Of a stretch of DNA of 64,000 nucleotides, positions 8,665 to 16,802 are shown one piece after another; within the stretch, counting starts at the first letter, position 1, and every line of letters begins with the position of its first letter. The stretch covers positions 186,001 to 250,000 of the forward strand of contig NZ_JANHDJ010000003.1 in NCBI RefSeq assembly GCF_024494645.1, written 5' to 3'. Made by a program: the position numbers and the translations under genes. A model generated the notes under the pieces. It had not been told where the DNA came from. It worked only from the letters and a program-made list of their open reading frames with translations, and made no database searches. The DNA comes from Halohasta litorea. GTDB lineage: Archaea; Halobacteriota; Halobacteria; Halobacteriales; Haloferacaceae.

Positions 8665-9534
8665 ATGAACGTCGGTGCACACGTTTCGATCTCGGGCTCG
8701 CGCGTCTCTTCGGACACCGCAACCCCGGAGTACAGCGATATTCGCAACGCAGTCGACCGCCAACTGGCCTTCGGCGGCAACTGCGGGCAGATCTTCACCA
8801 CCTCGCCGCAGGTCTGGCAACAGCCCGAAATCAGCGACGAGGCCGCCGAGGGCTTCCGCGAACTCACTGCCGAAAAGCTGGAGGGGCCGTGGGTGATCCA
8901 CTCGGCGTACCTCGTCAACCTCTGTACGCCGAAAGACGACCTCCGACAGAAATCTATCGACAGCATGCAGGCCGAACTCGACGCTGCCGACAAGCTGGGT
9001 ATCCCGTTCGTCAACGTTCACCTGGGTGCCCACACCGGTGCGGGTGTCGAGGGGGGTCTCGACAACGCTGCCAGCGTCATCGATGAACTCGATGTGCCCG
9101 AGGACGTCCAGATCCTCATCGAGAGCGACGCCGGGAGCGGCACCAAACTCGGCGGCGAGTTCGAGCATCTCGCGGGCATCATCGACAGAACGGACGAAGG
9201 GATCGGCATCTGCATCGACACCGCCCACACGCTCGTGGCGGGCAACGATCTGACGACACCCGAAGCCGTCGACGAGACGGTCGAACGGTTCGACGATGTC
9301 GTGGGGCTCGAACACCTCGAATACATCCACCTCAACGACTCGAAACACGACGTCGGCACCCACAAGGACGAACACGCGCTGATCGGCGAGGGCTACATCG
9401 GCGAGGACGGCATCGCGGCGATCATCAACCATCCCGAACTCCGTGACCTGCCGTACGCACTCGAAACCCCGACCGAGGACGGCAAAGGCTTCGAGTGGAA
9501 CATCGCCAAGGTCAAAGAACTCCGCGAGAACTAG
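8665..9534 (+). CDS. nfo: Endonuclease IV (AP endonuclease)
   Basis: A 289-residue TIM-barrel AP endonuclease starting [12 protein letters not shown], the typical N-terminus. Metal-ligand signatures of the family are visible: [22 protein letters not shown](S)[18 protein letters not shown] and the late ALETP element. It cleaves the backbone 5' of abasic sites in base excision repair with three zinc ions. Length is normal. The ATG at 8665 is preferred because the protein begins exactly where homologues begin. The following methyltransferase starts only 5 nt after the stop, suggesting cotranscription. Confidence 0.95.
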   Translation: MNVGAHVSISGSRVSSDTATPEYSDIRNAVDRQLAFGGNCGQIFTTSPQVWQQPEISDEAAEGFRELTAEKLEGPWVIHSAYLVNLCTPKDDLRQKSIDSMQAELDAADKLGIPFVNVHLGAHTGAGVEGGLDNAASVIDELDVPEDVQILIESDAGSGTKLGGEFEHLAGIIDRTDEGIGICIDTAHTLVAGNDLTTPEAVDETVERFDDVVGLEHLEYIHLNDSKHDVGTHKDEHALIGEGYIGEDGIAAIINHPELRDLPYALETPTEDGKGFEWNIAKVKELREN

Positions 9535-9539
9535 TCGCC

Positions 9540-10343
9540 GTGCGCCGGTTTTCCGCCGAGTATCTCGAACGGACCCGCGAGGGGATGTGGGCCGACTCTC
9601 GGGGGGCACTCGTGGACCTCTCGCTGGACAGTCGGAGCCGCATCCTGGATGTCGGCTGTGGCACGGGGGAACTGACTCGGGTGCTGGCCGACGAATCGCC
9701 CGCCGAAGTCGTGGGCTGTGATGCCGATACTGACCTCCTCGCAGTCGCCAACGAACACGTCCCAGCTGTTGGTGGTGATGCTTTCTGCCTCCCCTTTGCC
9801 GACGACAGTTTCGACCTCGTGGTCTGTCAGGCCCTGCTGGTGAATCTCCCCGATCCAGCGGCTGCCCTCCGGGAGTTCGCCCGCGTCTCGTCGGATCTCG
9901 TCGCCGCGATCGAGCCGAACAACGCGGCGGTCAGCGTCGACTCGACTGTCGAGCGTGAAGTCGAACTCGACGCCCGCCTTCGGGAGGCATATCTCCGCGG
10001 CATCGAGACCGATGTCGCACTCGGCGACCGGCTCGAAACACTGTTCGAGGAGGCCGGAATCGACCGGCTGTCGACCCGCCAGTATACACACGAAAAGCGG
10101 ACTGACCCACCCTACAGCGAGATCGACCTCGAAAGTGCGGCCCGGAAGGCCAGCGGAGCCGGACTCGTGGATCACGAACCCGAACTCAAAGCAGGGCTGG
10201 CAGACCGGGAGCCGACGTATGACGAACTCCGGCGGGCGTGGCGTGAGATGGGCCGGAGCGTCATCGAGGGGATGCAGCGGGGCGATTACGAACGTATCGA
10301 ACGCGTCCCGTTCGATGTGATGGTTGGTCGAGTCTCAGTCTAG
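9540..10343 (+). CDS. Class I SAM-dependent methyltransferase
   Basis: A 267-residue protein with motif I LDVGCGTGELT near residue 38, the strand-two acidic residue in GCDADTD, and the motif II/IV region FDLVVCQALLVNLPDP. It is of the UbiE/Methyltransf_11 type with a helical C-terminal half. The GTG at 9540, right behind the nfo stop, is chosen because the methyltransferase fold begins there; a further-upstream in-frame start would sit inside nfo. The substrate is unknown. The 3' end overlaps by 9 nt the convergent DUF21 gene. Confidence 0.85.
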   Translation: MRRFSAEYLERTREGMWADSRGALVDLSLDSRSRILDVGCGTGELTRVLADESPAEVVGCDADTDLLAVANEHVPAVGGDAFCLPFADDSFDLVVCQALLVNLPDPAAALREFARVSSDLVAAIEPNNAAVSVDSTVEREVELDARLREAYLRGIETDVALGDRLETLFEEAGIDRLSTRQYTHEKRTDPPYSEIDLESAARKASGAGLVDHEPELKAGLADREPTYDELRRAWREMGRSVIEGMQRGDYERIERVPFDVMVGRVSV

Positions 10344-10850
10344 GTATGGCTTTTCGATCTCCGAGTCGGCGCTCAAAAGCGCGTTGAGCCGCCCCGTGAT
10401 TGCCTCCAGGACGGAGATCAGTGGCGACAGTGCCCGTTCGACGAACTGGACGGGGCCGATAACTCGCAGCGACCACCGTTCGGCGTTGCCGAGCCCGAAG
10501 GCCTTGGGGACGATCTCGCCGAAAATCAAAATCACGAGACTGGTCACCAGTGTCGTCACGACGACCGCAGTTCCGGCGGGGACGTAGCTGATGACCAAGA
10601 CCGTGATAATGCTCGAAATGGCGATGTTGACGATGTTGTTGCCGACCAGCAGCGTCACCAACAGTCGATGGGGGTTGGTGCGTAACTCCTGGAGGAGCCG
10701 TGCGTCGGCGTCGCCGGTGGCTGCCAGCTGATCGATCTGGTCGGCCGACAAGGAGAAAATAGCGATTTCGGAGCTCGAAAAGAAGGCACTCAACAGGAGC
10801 AAACCGAGCGTTGCACCGATTCCAGCCACTGTAACCGTCGAAGAGATCAT
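10335..10850 (-). CDS. DUF21 (CNNM transmembrane) domain protein without CBS domains
   Basis: A 171-residue membrane protein with FFSSSEIAIFSLS at the first helix and VGNNIVNIAISSI plus FGEIVPKAFG later, which are the DUF21/CNNM transmembrane-domain signatures. Full-length relatives (CorC/HlyC-like, CNNM magnesium or sodium transporters) add a CBS pair and a CorC_HlyC domain; these are absent here. The gene may be a naturally short form or a truncated one. It should sit in the cytoplasmic membrane. The ion transported, if any, is unknown. Confidence 0.83.
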   Translation of the reverse strand: MISSTVTVAGIGATLGLLLLSAFFSSSEIAIFSLSADQIDQLAATGDADARLLQELRTNPHRLLVTLLVGNNIVNIAISSIITVLVISYVPAGTAVVVTTLVTSLVILIFGEIVPKAFGLGNAERWSLRVIGPVQFVERALSPLISVLEAITGRLNALLSADSEIEKPYLD

Positions 10851-10992
10851 ACCGACAGTCCGTCCAGGGAACGGAAGAGGCTATTGACGTCGACAGAGAG
10901 ATCGGGTGACGTGAGAATCGTCTCCGCACAGAGATCCGCGGCAGCACCCCGATCAGCGACCAGTTTAGGTTCACGCGGGGCCAACGGTAGCT

Positions 10993-11388
10993 ATGGCACG
11001 AACACTCCTCGTTGGCCTCGGCATCGTCATGGCACTGTTTCCGGACCGCGTTACCAACTGGTATCAGCGGGTCGCCTTCGAGAACCCCGAGGCGGCCGTC
11101 GGCAACTCGTGGCTCGGCTCGGCAGTGCGGATCGAAGGGTTACTGATCGCCCTCTGTAGCCTCACTGGCGGCCGGGGCTACGCGTGGCTGCTGAATCTGA
11201 TGGGACTCGCGGGTGGAGTCGCCGTCCTGTTCCCGAGGCAGTATCTCGACTGGGGAGCGAGGGTTTCCTACCAGAACCCAGAGGAGATAGAATGGACCGG
11301 CTGGTTCCCCACCGTCGCCCGCGGCCTCGGCGTCTGCTACGTCGTCGGGAGTCTGCGTGACTACCGGCGTCGACACAGCGCCGACTGA
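10993..11388 (+). CDS. Small haloarchaeal integral membrane protein
   Basis: A 131-residue protein with three or four hydrophobic segments: near the N-terminus (LLVGLGIVMALFPD), in the middle (two closely spaced segments around LLIALCSL and LNLMGLAGGVAVLFP), and near the C-terminus (GLGVCYVVGSL). It contains repeated 'YQ(R/N)..FENP/YQNPEE' elements (residues about 24-32 and 91-97), suggesting an internal two-fold duplication. I do not recognise a characterised family. It is an isolated gene between a divergent DUF21 gene and a convergent ComA-like gene. Confidence 0.7.
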   Translation: MARTLLVGLGIVMALFPDRVTNWYQRVAFENPEAAVGNSWLGSAVRIEGLLIALCSLTGGRGYAWLLNLMGLAGGVAVLFPRQYLDWGARVSYQNPEEIEWTGWFPTVARGLGVCYVVGSLRDYRRRHSAD

Positions 11389-11425
11389 TCGAACCGAATC
11401 ACGACGGCCATCAAGCGAGTCGGCG

Positions 11426-12253
11426 TCACTCCTCCCGCGTGTAGGTCACCGTCCGGCCCCAACTGCTCTTTTTGCCCCACAGCCCCGAGCGCATACATTC
11501 GAGTTCGACGATCTGGGAGTTGTCGACGAACAGGTTCACGTTCGGCCCGAAGTTCTTGATGTACCACTCGAAGACCTCGGGGTCGGCAGCCTCGAAGACG
11601 CAGTTTTCGATCCCGACCTCGTTGGCGATCTCGAAGGCCACATCGGTCCGCCACTCTCTGACCTGCTCGGTGATCCCCTCGGATTCGACCATGATCTTGT
11701 AGGCTCCGGCGTCGAGATGCTGTTTGGCCTCCTGGATCGCGCTACCGGGGTCGATCTCGGGTTCGCTCTCCAGTTCTTCGACACTCGACGCGCCACCGGC
11801 ACCGAACTGGACGTTGATCTCGGGTTTCGGTTTGAGGTCGTGGTCGGCGACGAGTTCGGTCAGCGCGACCATGTCGTCGGTCCCGGTCGCCAGAAACCCG
11901 CTGGAGACTTCAACGATGTCGAAGCCGAGTTCGCCGGCCTCGGCGACGTACTCCTCGACTTTGTCGTGGTCCCGGACGAGGACGTTCTCGATGAAGCCGC
12001 CGGTCGAGACCGAGACGTTGTACTCGTGGCAGATGTCGATCAGCTCTCGGACCGCCGACTCCGGCATCAGGGCGAAGGAGCCGCCCGAAAACTTGTAGAT
12101 GTCGACATACTGGCCCATCGTCTCGAAGATGTCCCGGAGTTCGCGCGGGCCCATCGGATCGTAGTAGGGGCCGCGCATCTCGGTGATGCCGGTGTCGCGT
12201 GGCTTTTCCGGCCTGTGGTTCTGGTGGAGGAACTCGAAAGTGCGGTCGACCAT
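11426..12253 (-). CDS. comA: Phosphosulfolactate synthase (ComA) family protein
   Basis: A 275-residue TIM-barrel protein with the ComA family landmarks: VDIYKFSGGSFAL near residue 50, VSTGGFIENVL, FDIVEVSSGF, MVESEGITE and the late NVNLFVDNSQI. In methanogens ComA condenses sulfite with phosphoenolpyruvate as the first step of coenzyme M synthesis. In haloarchaea, which do not make methane, the family probably supplies a sulfonate or has another substrate, so the name reflects homology only. Length is close to that of archaeal ComA (about 250-275 residues). Confidence 0.85.
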   Translation of the reverse strand: MVDRTFEFLHQNHRPEKPRDTGITEMRGPYYDPMGPRELRDIFETMGQYVDIYKFSGGSFALMPESAVRELIDICHEYNVSVSTGGFIENVLVRDHDKVEEYVAEAGELGFDIVEVSSGFLATGTDDMVALTELVADHDLKPKPEINVQFGAGGASSVEELESEPEIDPGSAIQEAKQHLDAGAYKIMVESEGITEQVREWRTDVAFEIANEVGIENCVFEAADPEVFEWYIKNFGPNVNLFVDNSQIVELECMRSGLWGKKSSWGRTVTYTREE

Positions 12254-12306
12254 GGCTGACCTGACGGCCGTACATCACTTAGCGGTAGTTCCCAGCTACG
12301 TTGCAG

Positions 12307-13701
12307 CTACATCGACGCCGGTGGGTCGAACAGTTCGGTGAGATCGGTCGCGTCGTACTGTTCGAGCGTCCGAATGGTGTCGACGAAGCCGTAGCGGTGG
12401 GTGTCGCCGTACCGCCCGCGGGCCATCTCGTGGAACTTCGCCTCGACATCCGCCCAGTCCATCGGATCAGTCGGGTGGCCACGGAACGAGCGCTTTTCGA
12501 CGGTATAGGTCGTTTCGTCGCCGAGTTCGATCTCGATGCGAGCGGGCATCTCACCGGCCTCGAACCGCTCGGTGAACCCCCCGTCCGCTTCGACGGTGAC
12601 TGTCCGAAGCAGTGTCTGGACGTCTTCGCTGTTGATGCGTTCGGGCTCGTACGCCTCGTTCGTGAGTTCGTGGTCGATGAGCGCGACCGCCAGCATATAC
12701 GGCAGCGAGTGGTCGGCCTGGGCTTTCGTTTCGACCTCGTAGCGCGAGCCCTCGCCGCCGCCGATGATGAGCTTCGCACCCGCGAAGGTATCGAGGTGGA
12801 TCGACGCTACCTCGCCGGGGTCGATCTCCTCGCGTTCGGCGAGTTCGATCACCCCTTCGACGGCCGACTGAGCGTAGGTTTCGGCGACGTACCGCTTGGT
12901 CATCACATCGAAGACCCGCTCACAGCCCGGATTGAGGTCGATCGAGAACTCGCCCGAGATTGTGTCCTTCCACCCCTTCTGTCCCTCGAAGAGATCGATT
13001 GGTCCCTCGACGCCGTTGCGTGCGAGCAAGCACGAATAGACGGCGTTGCGGGCAGCATTCGCACTCGCCAGTCCCTTCCACTCGTTGATGCCGCCGGTCC
13101 GGGTCACCCGCAGGGCGTTGTGGGCTGTGCCTGCGATCCCCAGTGCGTTCCGCAGTTCCCCATGGTCGAGGCCGAGGATTTTCCCCGCGCCCGCCGCCGC
13201 GGCGATGACGGTGTGGGTAACGTGGTCCCACCCCTTGTCCCGGACCGGTGCGTTCCACGCCAACTCGCCCTGTACTTCGTAGGCGACGCCCACCGCCTCG
13301 ATGAGTTCGCGGCCCGAGGCGTCGACGACCTCGCCGCAGGCGACGACGCTCCCGATGGTGTCGCTCGGATGGGGCGTCTCGCCGGGTGCGAGAAACGAGT
13401 CCATGTAGTCGAGGTATCGCGTGAGGGCGGTGTTGTACATCGCCGCCCCATCGGGTGTGGCCCACATCGCCGCCCCATCGGGTGTGGCCCGCTCGTCGCG
13501 GCCCCAGAGTCGACACGGACCTTCGACTTCGAACTCCGTGACCGTCTCGCCGACTGCGTCGACCGGCGGCTTGCCCATCGCGCCGATAGCGATTCCAGCC
13601 GAATCGAGGACGCGTTTCTTGAGTTCCTCGATCGTCTCGTCGGAAAACTCGTCGTACGAAACGCTCTCGATGAAACTCGCCAGTTCCGCGGTGGTGGTCA
13701 T
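12307..13701 (-). CDS. MmgE/PrpD family protein with in-frame tandem duplication
   Basis: A 464-residue protein of the MmgE/PrpD family, which includes 2-methylcitrate dehydratase and cis-aconitate decarboxylase. Family features include ALTRYLDYMDSF (the substrate-pocket helix), HPSDTIGSVVA and HGELRNALGIAGT. An unusual feature is a nine-residue tandem duplication, ATPDGAAMW followed by ATPDGAAMY, just before the active-site helix. It is encoded by two identical 27-nt units. The reaction is uncertain: the family covers several lyase activities on tricarboxylates. The gene is separated by about 100 AT-rich nt from the next gene on the same strand. Confidence 0.87.
   Translation of the reverse strand: MTTTAELASFIESVSYDEFSDETIEELKKRVLDSAGIAIGAMGKPPVDAVGETVTEFEVEGPCRLWGRDERATPDGAAMWATPDGAAMYNTALTRYLDYMDSFLAPGETPHPSDTIGSVVACGEVVDASGRELIEAVGVAYEVQGELAWNAPVRDKGWDHVTHTVIAAAAGAGKILGLDHGELRNALGIAGTAHNALRVTRTGGINEWKGLASANAARNAVYSCLLARNGVEGPIDLFEGQKGWKDTISGEFSIDLNPGCERVFDVMTKRYVAETYAQSAVEGVIELAEREEIDPGEVASIHLDTFAGAKLIIGGGEGSRYEVETKAQADHSLPYMLAVALIDHELTNEAYEPERINSEDVQTLLRTVTVEADGGFTERFEAGEMPARIEIELGDETTYTVEKRSFRGHPTDPMDWADVEAKFHEMARGRYGDTHRYGFVDTIRTLEQYDATDLTELFDPPASM
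13437..13490 (-). repeat. Perfect 27-bp tandem duplication inside the MmgE/PrpD gene
   Basis: Two directly adjacent identical 27-nt units (13437-13463 and 13464-13490) duplicate nine codons in frame. Perfect identity implies a recent slippage or recombination event. Confidence 0.95.
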
Positions 13702-13806
13702 ACAGCAATAGCCACGACCAGCCCCAAAGCTATGCTGTGTTCGCCTGTTTGTTATAGCAATATTCAGTTTATCGACTGGTATCGGACGATAACTGGTAAC
13801 CAGTAG

Positions 13807-14469
13807 TTAAATAACGTCGCCGCGGACGGTCGCGCCGGTCTGTTCGGTTCGGTAGCGGCTCACGCGTTCTGCGGCCGCCTCGGCCGTCTCACTGTCGACG
13901 CCCATCTGTTCGAGCGCCCCCGAGAGCGTCGGAAACGGCAGCTCGCCTCCGCGGAGCTTGCCGAGGAGGTCGTCATCCCACTGGCCGTCGACCCACAGGC
14001 AGACGCCGCGGGGATCGAGAATTTGTTCATAGGACTCCCGAGCGAGCGCGCCGCGAAGCCGCTGGGTGACGTTCTCGTCGAAACTCGCATTACAGACTTC
14101 GAGGTGGATCGGCTCGTTGCCGCCCAGTAGGTGGGCGGCCAGACATTTCTCGGGGGCAGCGTGGCCGTTGTCGTTGGCCCGGACGTACTCCGGGAACTGT
14201 TCGGCCCACTCGGCGGAGACGCTTTGGCCGATACCCTTGACCCCGTGTTTCTCGTGGTAGGCCTCAGCCGTCTCGCTGTCGCCGCGGAGCCGGATGTCCT
14301 TTTTCAGATAGATGTCGAGCCGTTCGATCGGGTCGAGGCCGAGGGCCACGTCGCCGTAGACCCAGATTTCCCGTACTGGGACGGGCATGGGGTCGGCATC
14401 GACCGTCTCGATGAGCTGCTCGACGCGGTCGAGGGCGCTGTCCCTGTCGAGTCGTTCGGAGTCTGCCAT
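13807..14469 (-). CDS. Haloarchaeal conserved protein, nucleotidyltransferase-like N-terminus (DUF7095-type)
   Basis: A 220-residue acidic protein. Its N-terminal region (VREIWVYGDVALGLDPIERLDIYL) looks like the 'GDVALG...D' element of minimal nucleotidyltransferase/GrpB-like folds, but no full catalytic triad can be confirmed. The rest has no domain I can name. The protein begins best at MADSERL (14469) rather than four residues upstream, because that ATG gives the conserved-looking acidic start. It is the last ordinary-looking chromosomal gene before the CRISPR island. Its function is unknown. Confidence 0.65.
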   Translation of the reverse strand: MADSERLDRDSALDRVEQLIETVDADPMPVPVREIWVYGDVALGLDPIERLDIYLKKDIRLRGDSETAEAYHEKHGVKGIGQSVSAEWAEQFPEYVRANDNGHAAPEKCLAAHLLGGNEPIHLEVCNASFDENVTQRLRGALARESYEQILDPRGVCLWVDGQWDDDLLGKLRGGELPFPTLSGALEQMGVDSETAEAAAERVSRYRTEQTGATVRGDVI

Positions 14470-14778
14470 TGGCCGATTCACGCACGCCGCAGAGAAACGG
14501 GTTTCGACCCAGTAGAGAACTATTTTGCAGTCCAGGAACCGTCAGACCACGACGCGATCGGCGATATAAATTACATACTGCGATACCAAATACCAGAGTG
14601 GGCGAACGTCAGAAGTTCGGCAGATGGATTTCTACTAACCATAAGATATGTGATAGATAGGCGACAATCATACATTACGTGTTTGAAAGCTCTGCGGGGG
14701 TACATCCAGATCCACACGTCTCAGTACTCCTCGGGATCGACATCGCATTGTTTCAAGCTCACTACGGGTACATCCAGA

Positions 14779-14817
14779 TCGCTACACCCACCAGTTCGCC
14801 AGCACAGTCTTGCCGCC
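14779..14817 (-). repeat. Array 1 spacer, near-identical to spacer at 16097-16135
   Basis: This spacer matches the one at 16097-16135 at 34 of 39 positions. All five differences are transitions. Read on the transcribed strand the sequence would encode GGKTVLANWW, a P-loop-like stretch, suggesting both spacers target allelic variants of one ATPase-like gene. The coding interpretation is an inference. Confidence 0.85.
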
Positions 14818-16096
14818 ATTTCAAGCCCACTAAGGTACATCCAGACCTCCATAGACCCGGTTCGTGTAGTCTTCATCAATGTTGTTTCAAACCGACAACG
14901 GGTACATCCGATCCTATCCAGATTATGCCGGGTATGGTGTCCTCTCCGTCGTTTCAAACCTACAATAGGTACATCCAGACCGTGCGCATATGGCAGTGGT
15001 GAACCTCGTGATCGCGTTTCAAGCCTTCAAGAGTACATCCAGATCCCGCCGTAGTGCGGGCATCCCTCGCAGACATCGGGGTTTCAAGCCGACAACGGGT
15101 ACATCCAGATCCGACCTCACCAACAAGCGGATTCACTCGCCGCCGTTTCAAGCCCATTATGGGTACATTCAGATCCGGCCGCATTACCATTGTATCGTCG
15201 TTACCGATTGGATGTTTCAAGCCCACTTTAGGTACATCCAGTACCAGCGGGCAGCGAACGACGTGGCACGGCTGTCTCGCGTTTCAAGCCCGTAAGGGTA
15301 CATCCAGACCTCGGATGCTTCAATTGAGCCGATCGCTGGCTGTGCGTTTCAAGCCGACGATGGGTACATCCAGTACCGTGTCTTTATTCGTTGAGTAGAT
15401 AACGTAGCGATTGTTTCAAACCCACAACGAGTACATCCTGACCTGTCCCCCGGACACGCATATCGCCCCATGTGTACCGGTTTCAAGCCCGTAAGGGTAC
15501 ATCCAGACCAAGCCTCCTTGATGCGTGAATCGCGTCCACGCGGCGTTTCAAGCCTTCAGTAGGTACATCCAGAACCCGTCGCAGGCCGACAAGCGATTAG
15601 GCTTCTATACGTTTCAAGCCCACAATGGGTACATCCAGACCGATCAACGTCGCCGACTGGTCCGATCAATGGCTCGTTTCAAGCCTACAACGGGTACATC
15701 CAGATAGCATCTTCTCATAGTCGAACGCACCCATGTTATGCTGGTTTCAAGCCCGCAACAGGTACATCCCAACTGACGACGAGCGCGATTGCGCCCATGA
15801 TCAAGACCATGTTTTAAACCCACTAAGGGTACATCCAGTCCGATGACAACGAATACGGTCGGTAGGTGCGTATTTCAAGCCCATTATGGGTACATCCAAA
15901 CCGACTGCGTGGACGATTGAACACAACGATTTCTGGATATTTCAAACCCAGAAGGTACATCCAGACCGATCCCGACCGTCTCCGTTCTCGGCTACATCGT
16001 CATGTTTCAAGCCGACAACGGGTACATCCAGTCTCTTCTCAAGTGCGGCGCGGATCACGGCGGGGTAGTTTCAAGCCCACTAAGGGTACATCCAGA

Positions 16097-16135
16097 TCAC
16101 TGTACCCACCAGTTCACCAGCACAGTCTTACCGCC
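16097..16135 (-). repeat. Array 1 spacer, near-identical to spacer at 14779-14817
   Basis: This is the partner of the spacer at 14779-14817, twenty units closer to the leader and therefore presumably acquired later. On the transcribed strand it would encode GGKTVLVNWW, differing by synonymous changes and one V/A exchange from its partner. Confidence 0.85.
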
Positions 16136-16696
16136 GTTTCAAGCCCACAACCGGTACATCCTGAAAGACCAGAAGACCAACTCTGTCTGTTTCGGGAGTG
16201 CGTTTCAAGCCCGTAAGGGTACATCCAAGCCTCGTTCTCCGGCTCACCGAGTTCCTTGATTGCGCCATTTCAAACCCAATAAAGGTACAATCCAGTGCCC
16301 GACCGTAATTGTGGACTCGCCCGCACTCGTCGCAGTTTCAAACCCTCCGAGGTACATCCAGAACCGAAGGCATCCACATCGCGGCGGCCAACAAACCGAT
16401 GTTTCAAGCCTACAACGGGTACATCCAGAACGCTTACCCCCCAACCCGACCGGAGGAGCCGCACCCGGTTTCAAGCCCACTACGGGTACATCCAGACCAC
16501 TGAAAGACATCGCTCCGTCGGTCCTCGGCAACACGTTTCAAGCCTACCACTGGTACATCCAGAACGACGACGGCACTATCTACCGCGATCCAGCGGGCTG
16601 GTTTCAAGCCAACAACAGGTACATCCAGACCCAGCAAGGCCACTAAGACCTCTCTCGCTCTCTGCACGTTTCAAGCCGACAGTGGGTACATCCAGA

Positions 16697-16802
16697 CCTA
16701 CCCGAAATCAGGTAGTTACACTATTCTCTTGCCTGTTCACACTAAGTTGTTTCCGTCGACTATCAATCACTCCAAAACCCACCGAGGGTCGACTGAAACA
16801 GA
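16697..16802 (-). promoter_or_regulatory. Leader of CRISPR array 1
   Basis: This region lies between the leader-proximal repeat and the cas3 stop. Its segment 16734-16799, read on the minus strand, is homologous to 25147-25211 in front of array 2. Shared blocks include CGGTGGGTTT, GTCGACGGAAACA and TTAGTG-GAACA. Next to the first repeat there is a small hairpin (CTACC...GGTAG). Because cas3 ends exactly where the leader begins, the array may also be transcribed by read-through from the cas operon. Confidence 0.85.

Larger units (their letters stand above)
14681..16696 (-). CRISPR. CRISPR array 1: 31 hypervariable-core repeats, 30 spacers
   Basis: Thirty-one repeats at a period of about 66-67 nt. 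Each begins GTTTCAA and ends TACATCCAGA on the plus strand, usually followed by a pyrimidine/A then C that probably still belongs to the repeat, giving 27-31 nt. Spacers are about 32-40 nt. The transcribed strand is minus: the repeat then ends CTTGAAAC, the type I-B 5' handle, and the leader lies at 16697-16802. The core between the two blocks differs in almost every unit (26 different cores), whereas TTTCAA and TACATCC are each intact in 29 of 31. Invariant CC...GG could form a short stem. The leader-distal unit (14681) is the most degenerate. The array and the cas operon share the same strand. Confidence 0.96.

Noticed and set aside
12301-13806. 501-codon frame opposite the MmgE/PrpD gene
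   Set aside because: Antisense shadow of a gene with recognised family motifs.
14681-16696. Diversity-generating retroelement as source of variable repeat cores
   Set aside because: No reverse transcriptase, template repeat or adenine-specific pattern is present; changes involve all bases and small indels.
14681-16696. Integron or attC-like cassette array
   Set aside because: Spacers are too short to be cassettes, no integrase is present, and the handle sequence, leader and adjacent cas genes identify a CRISPR array.
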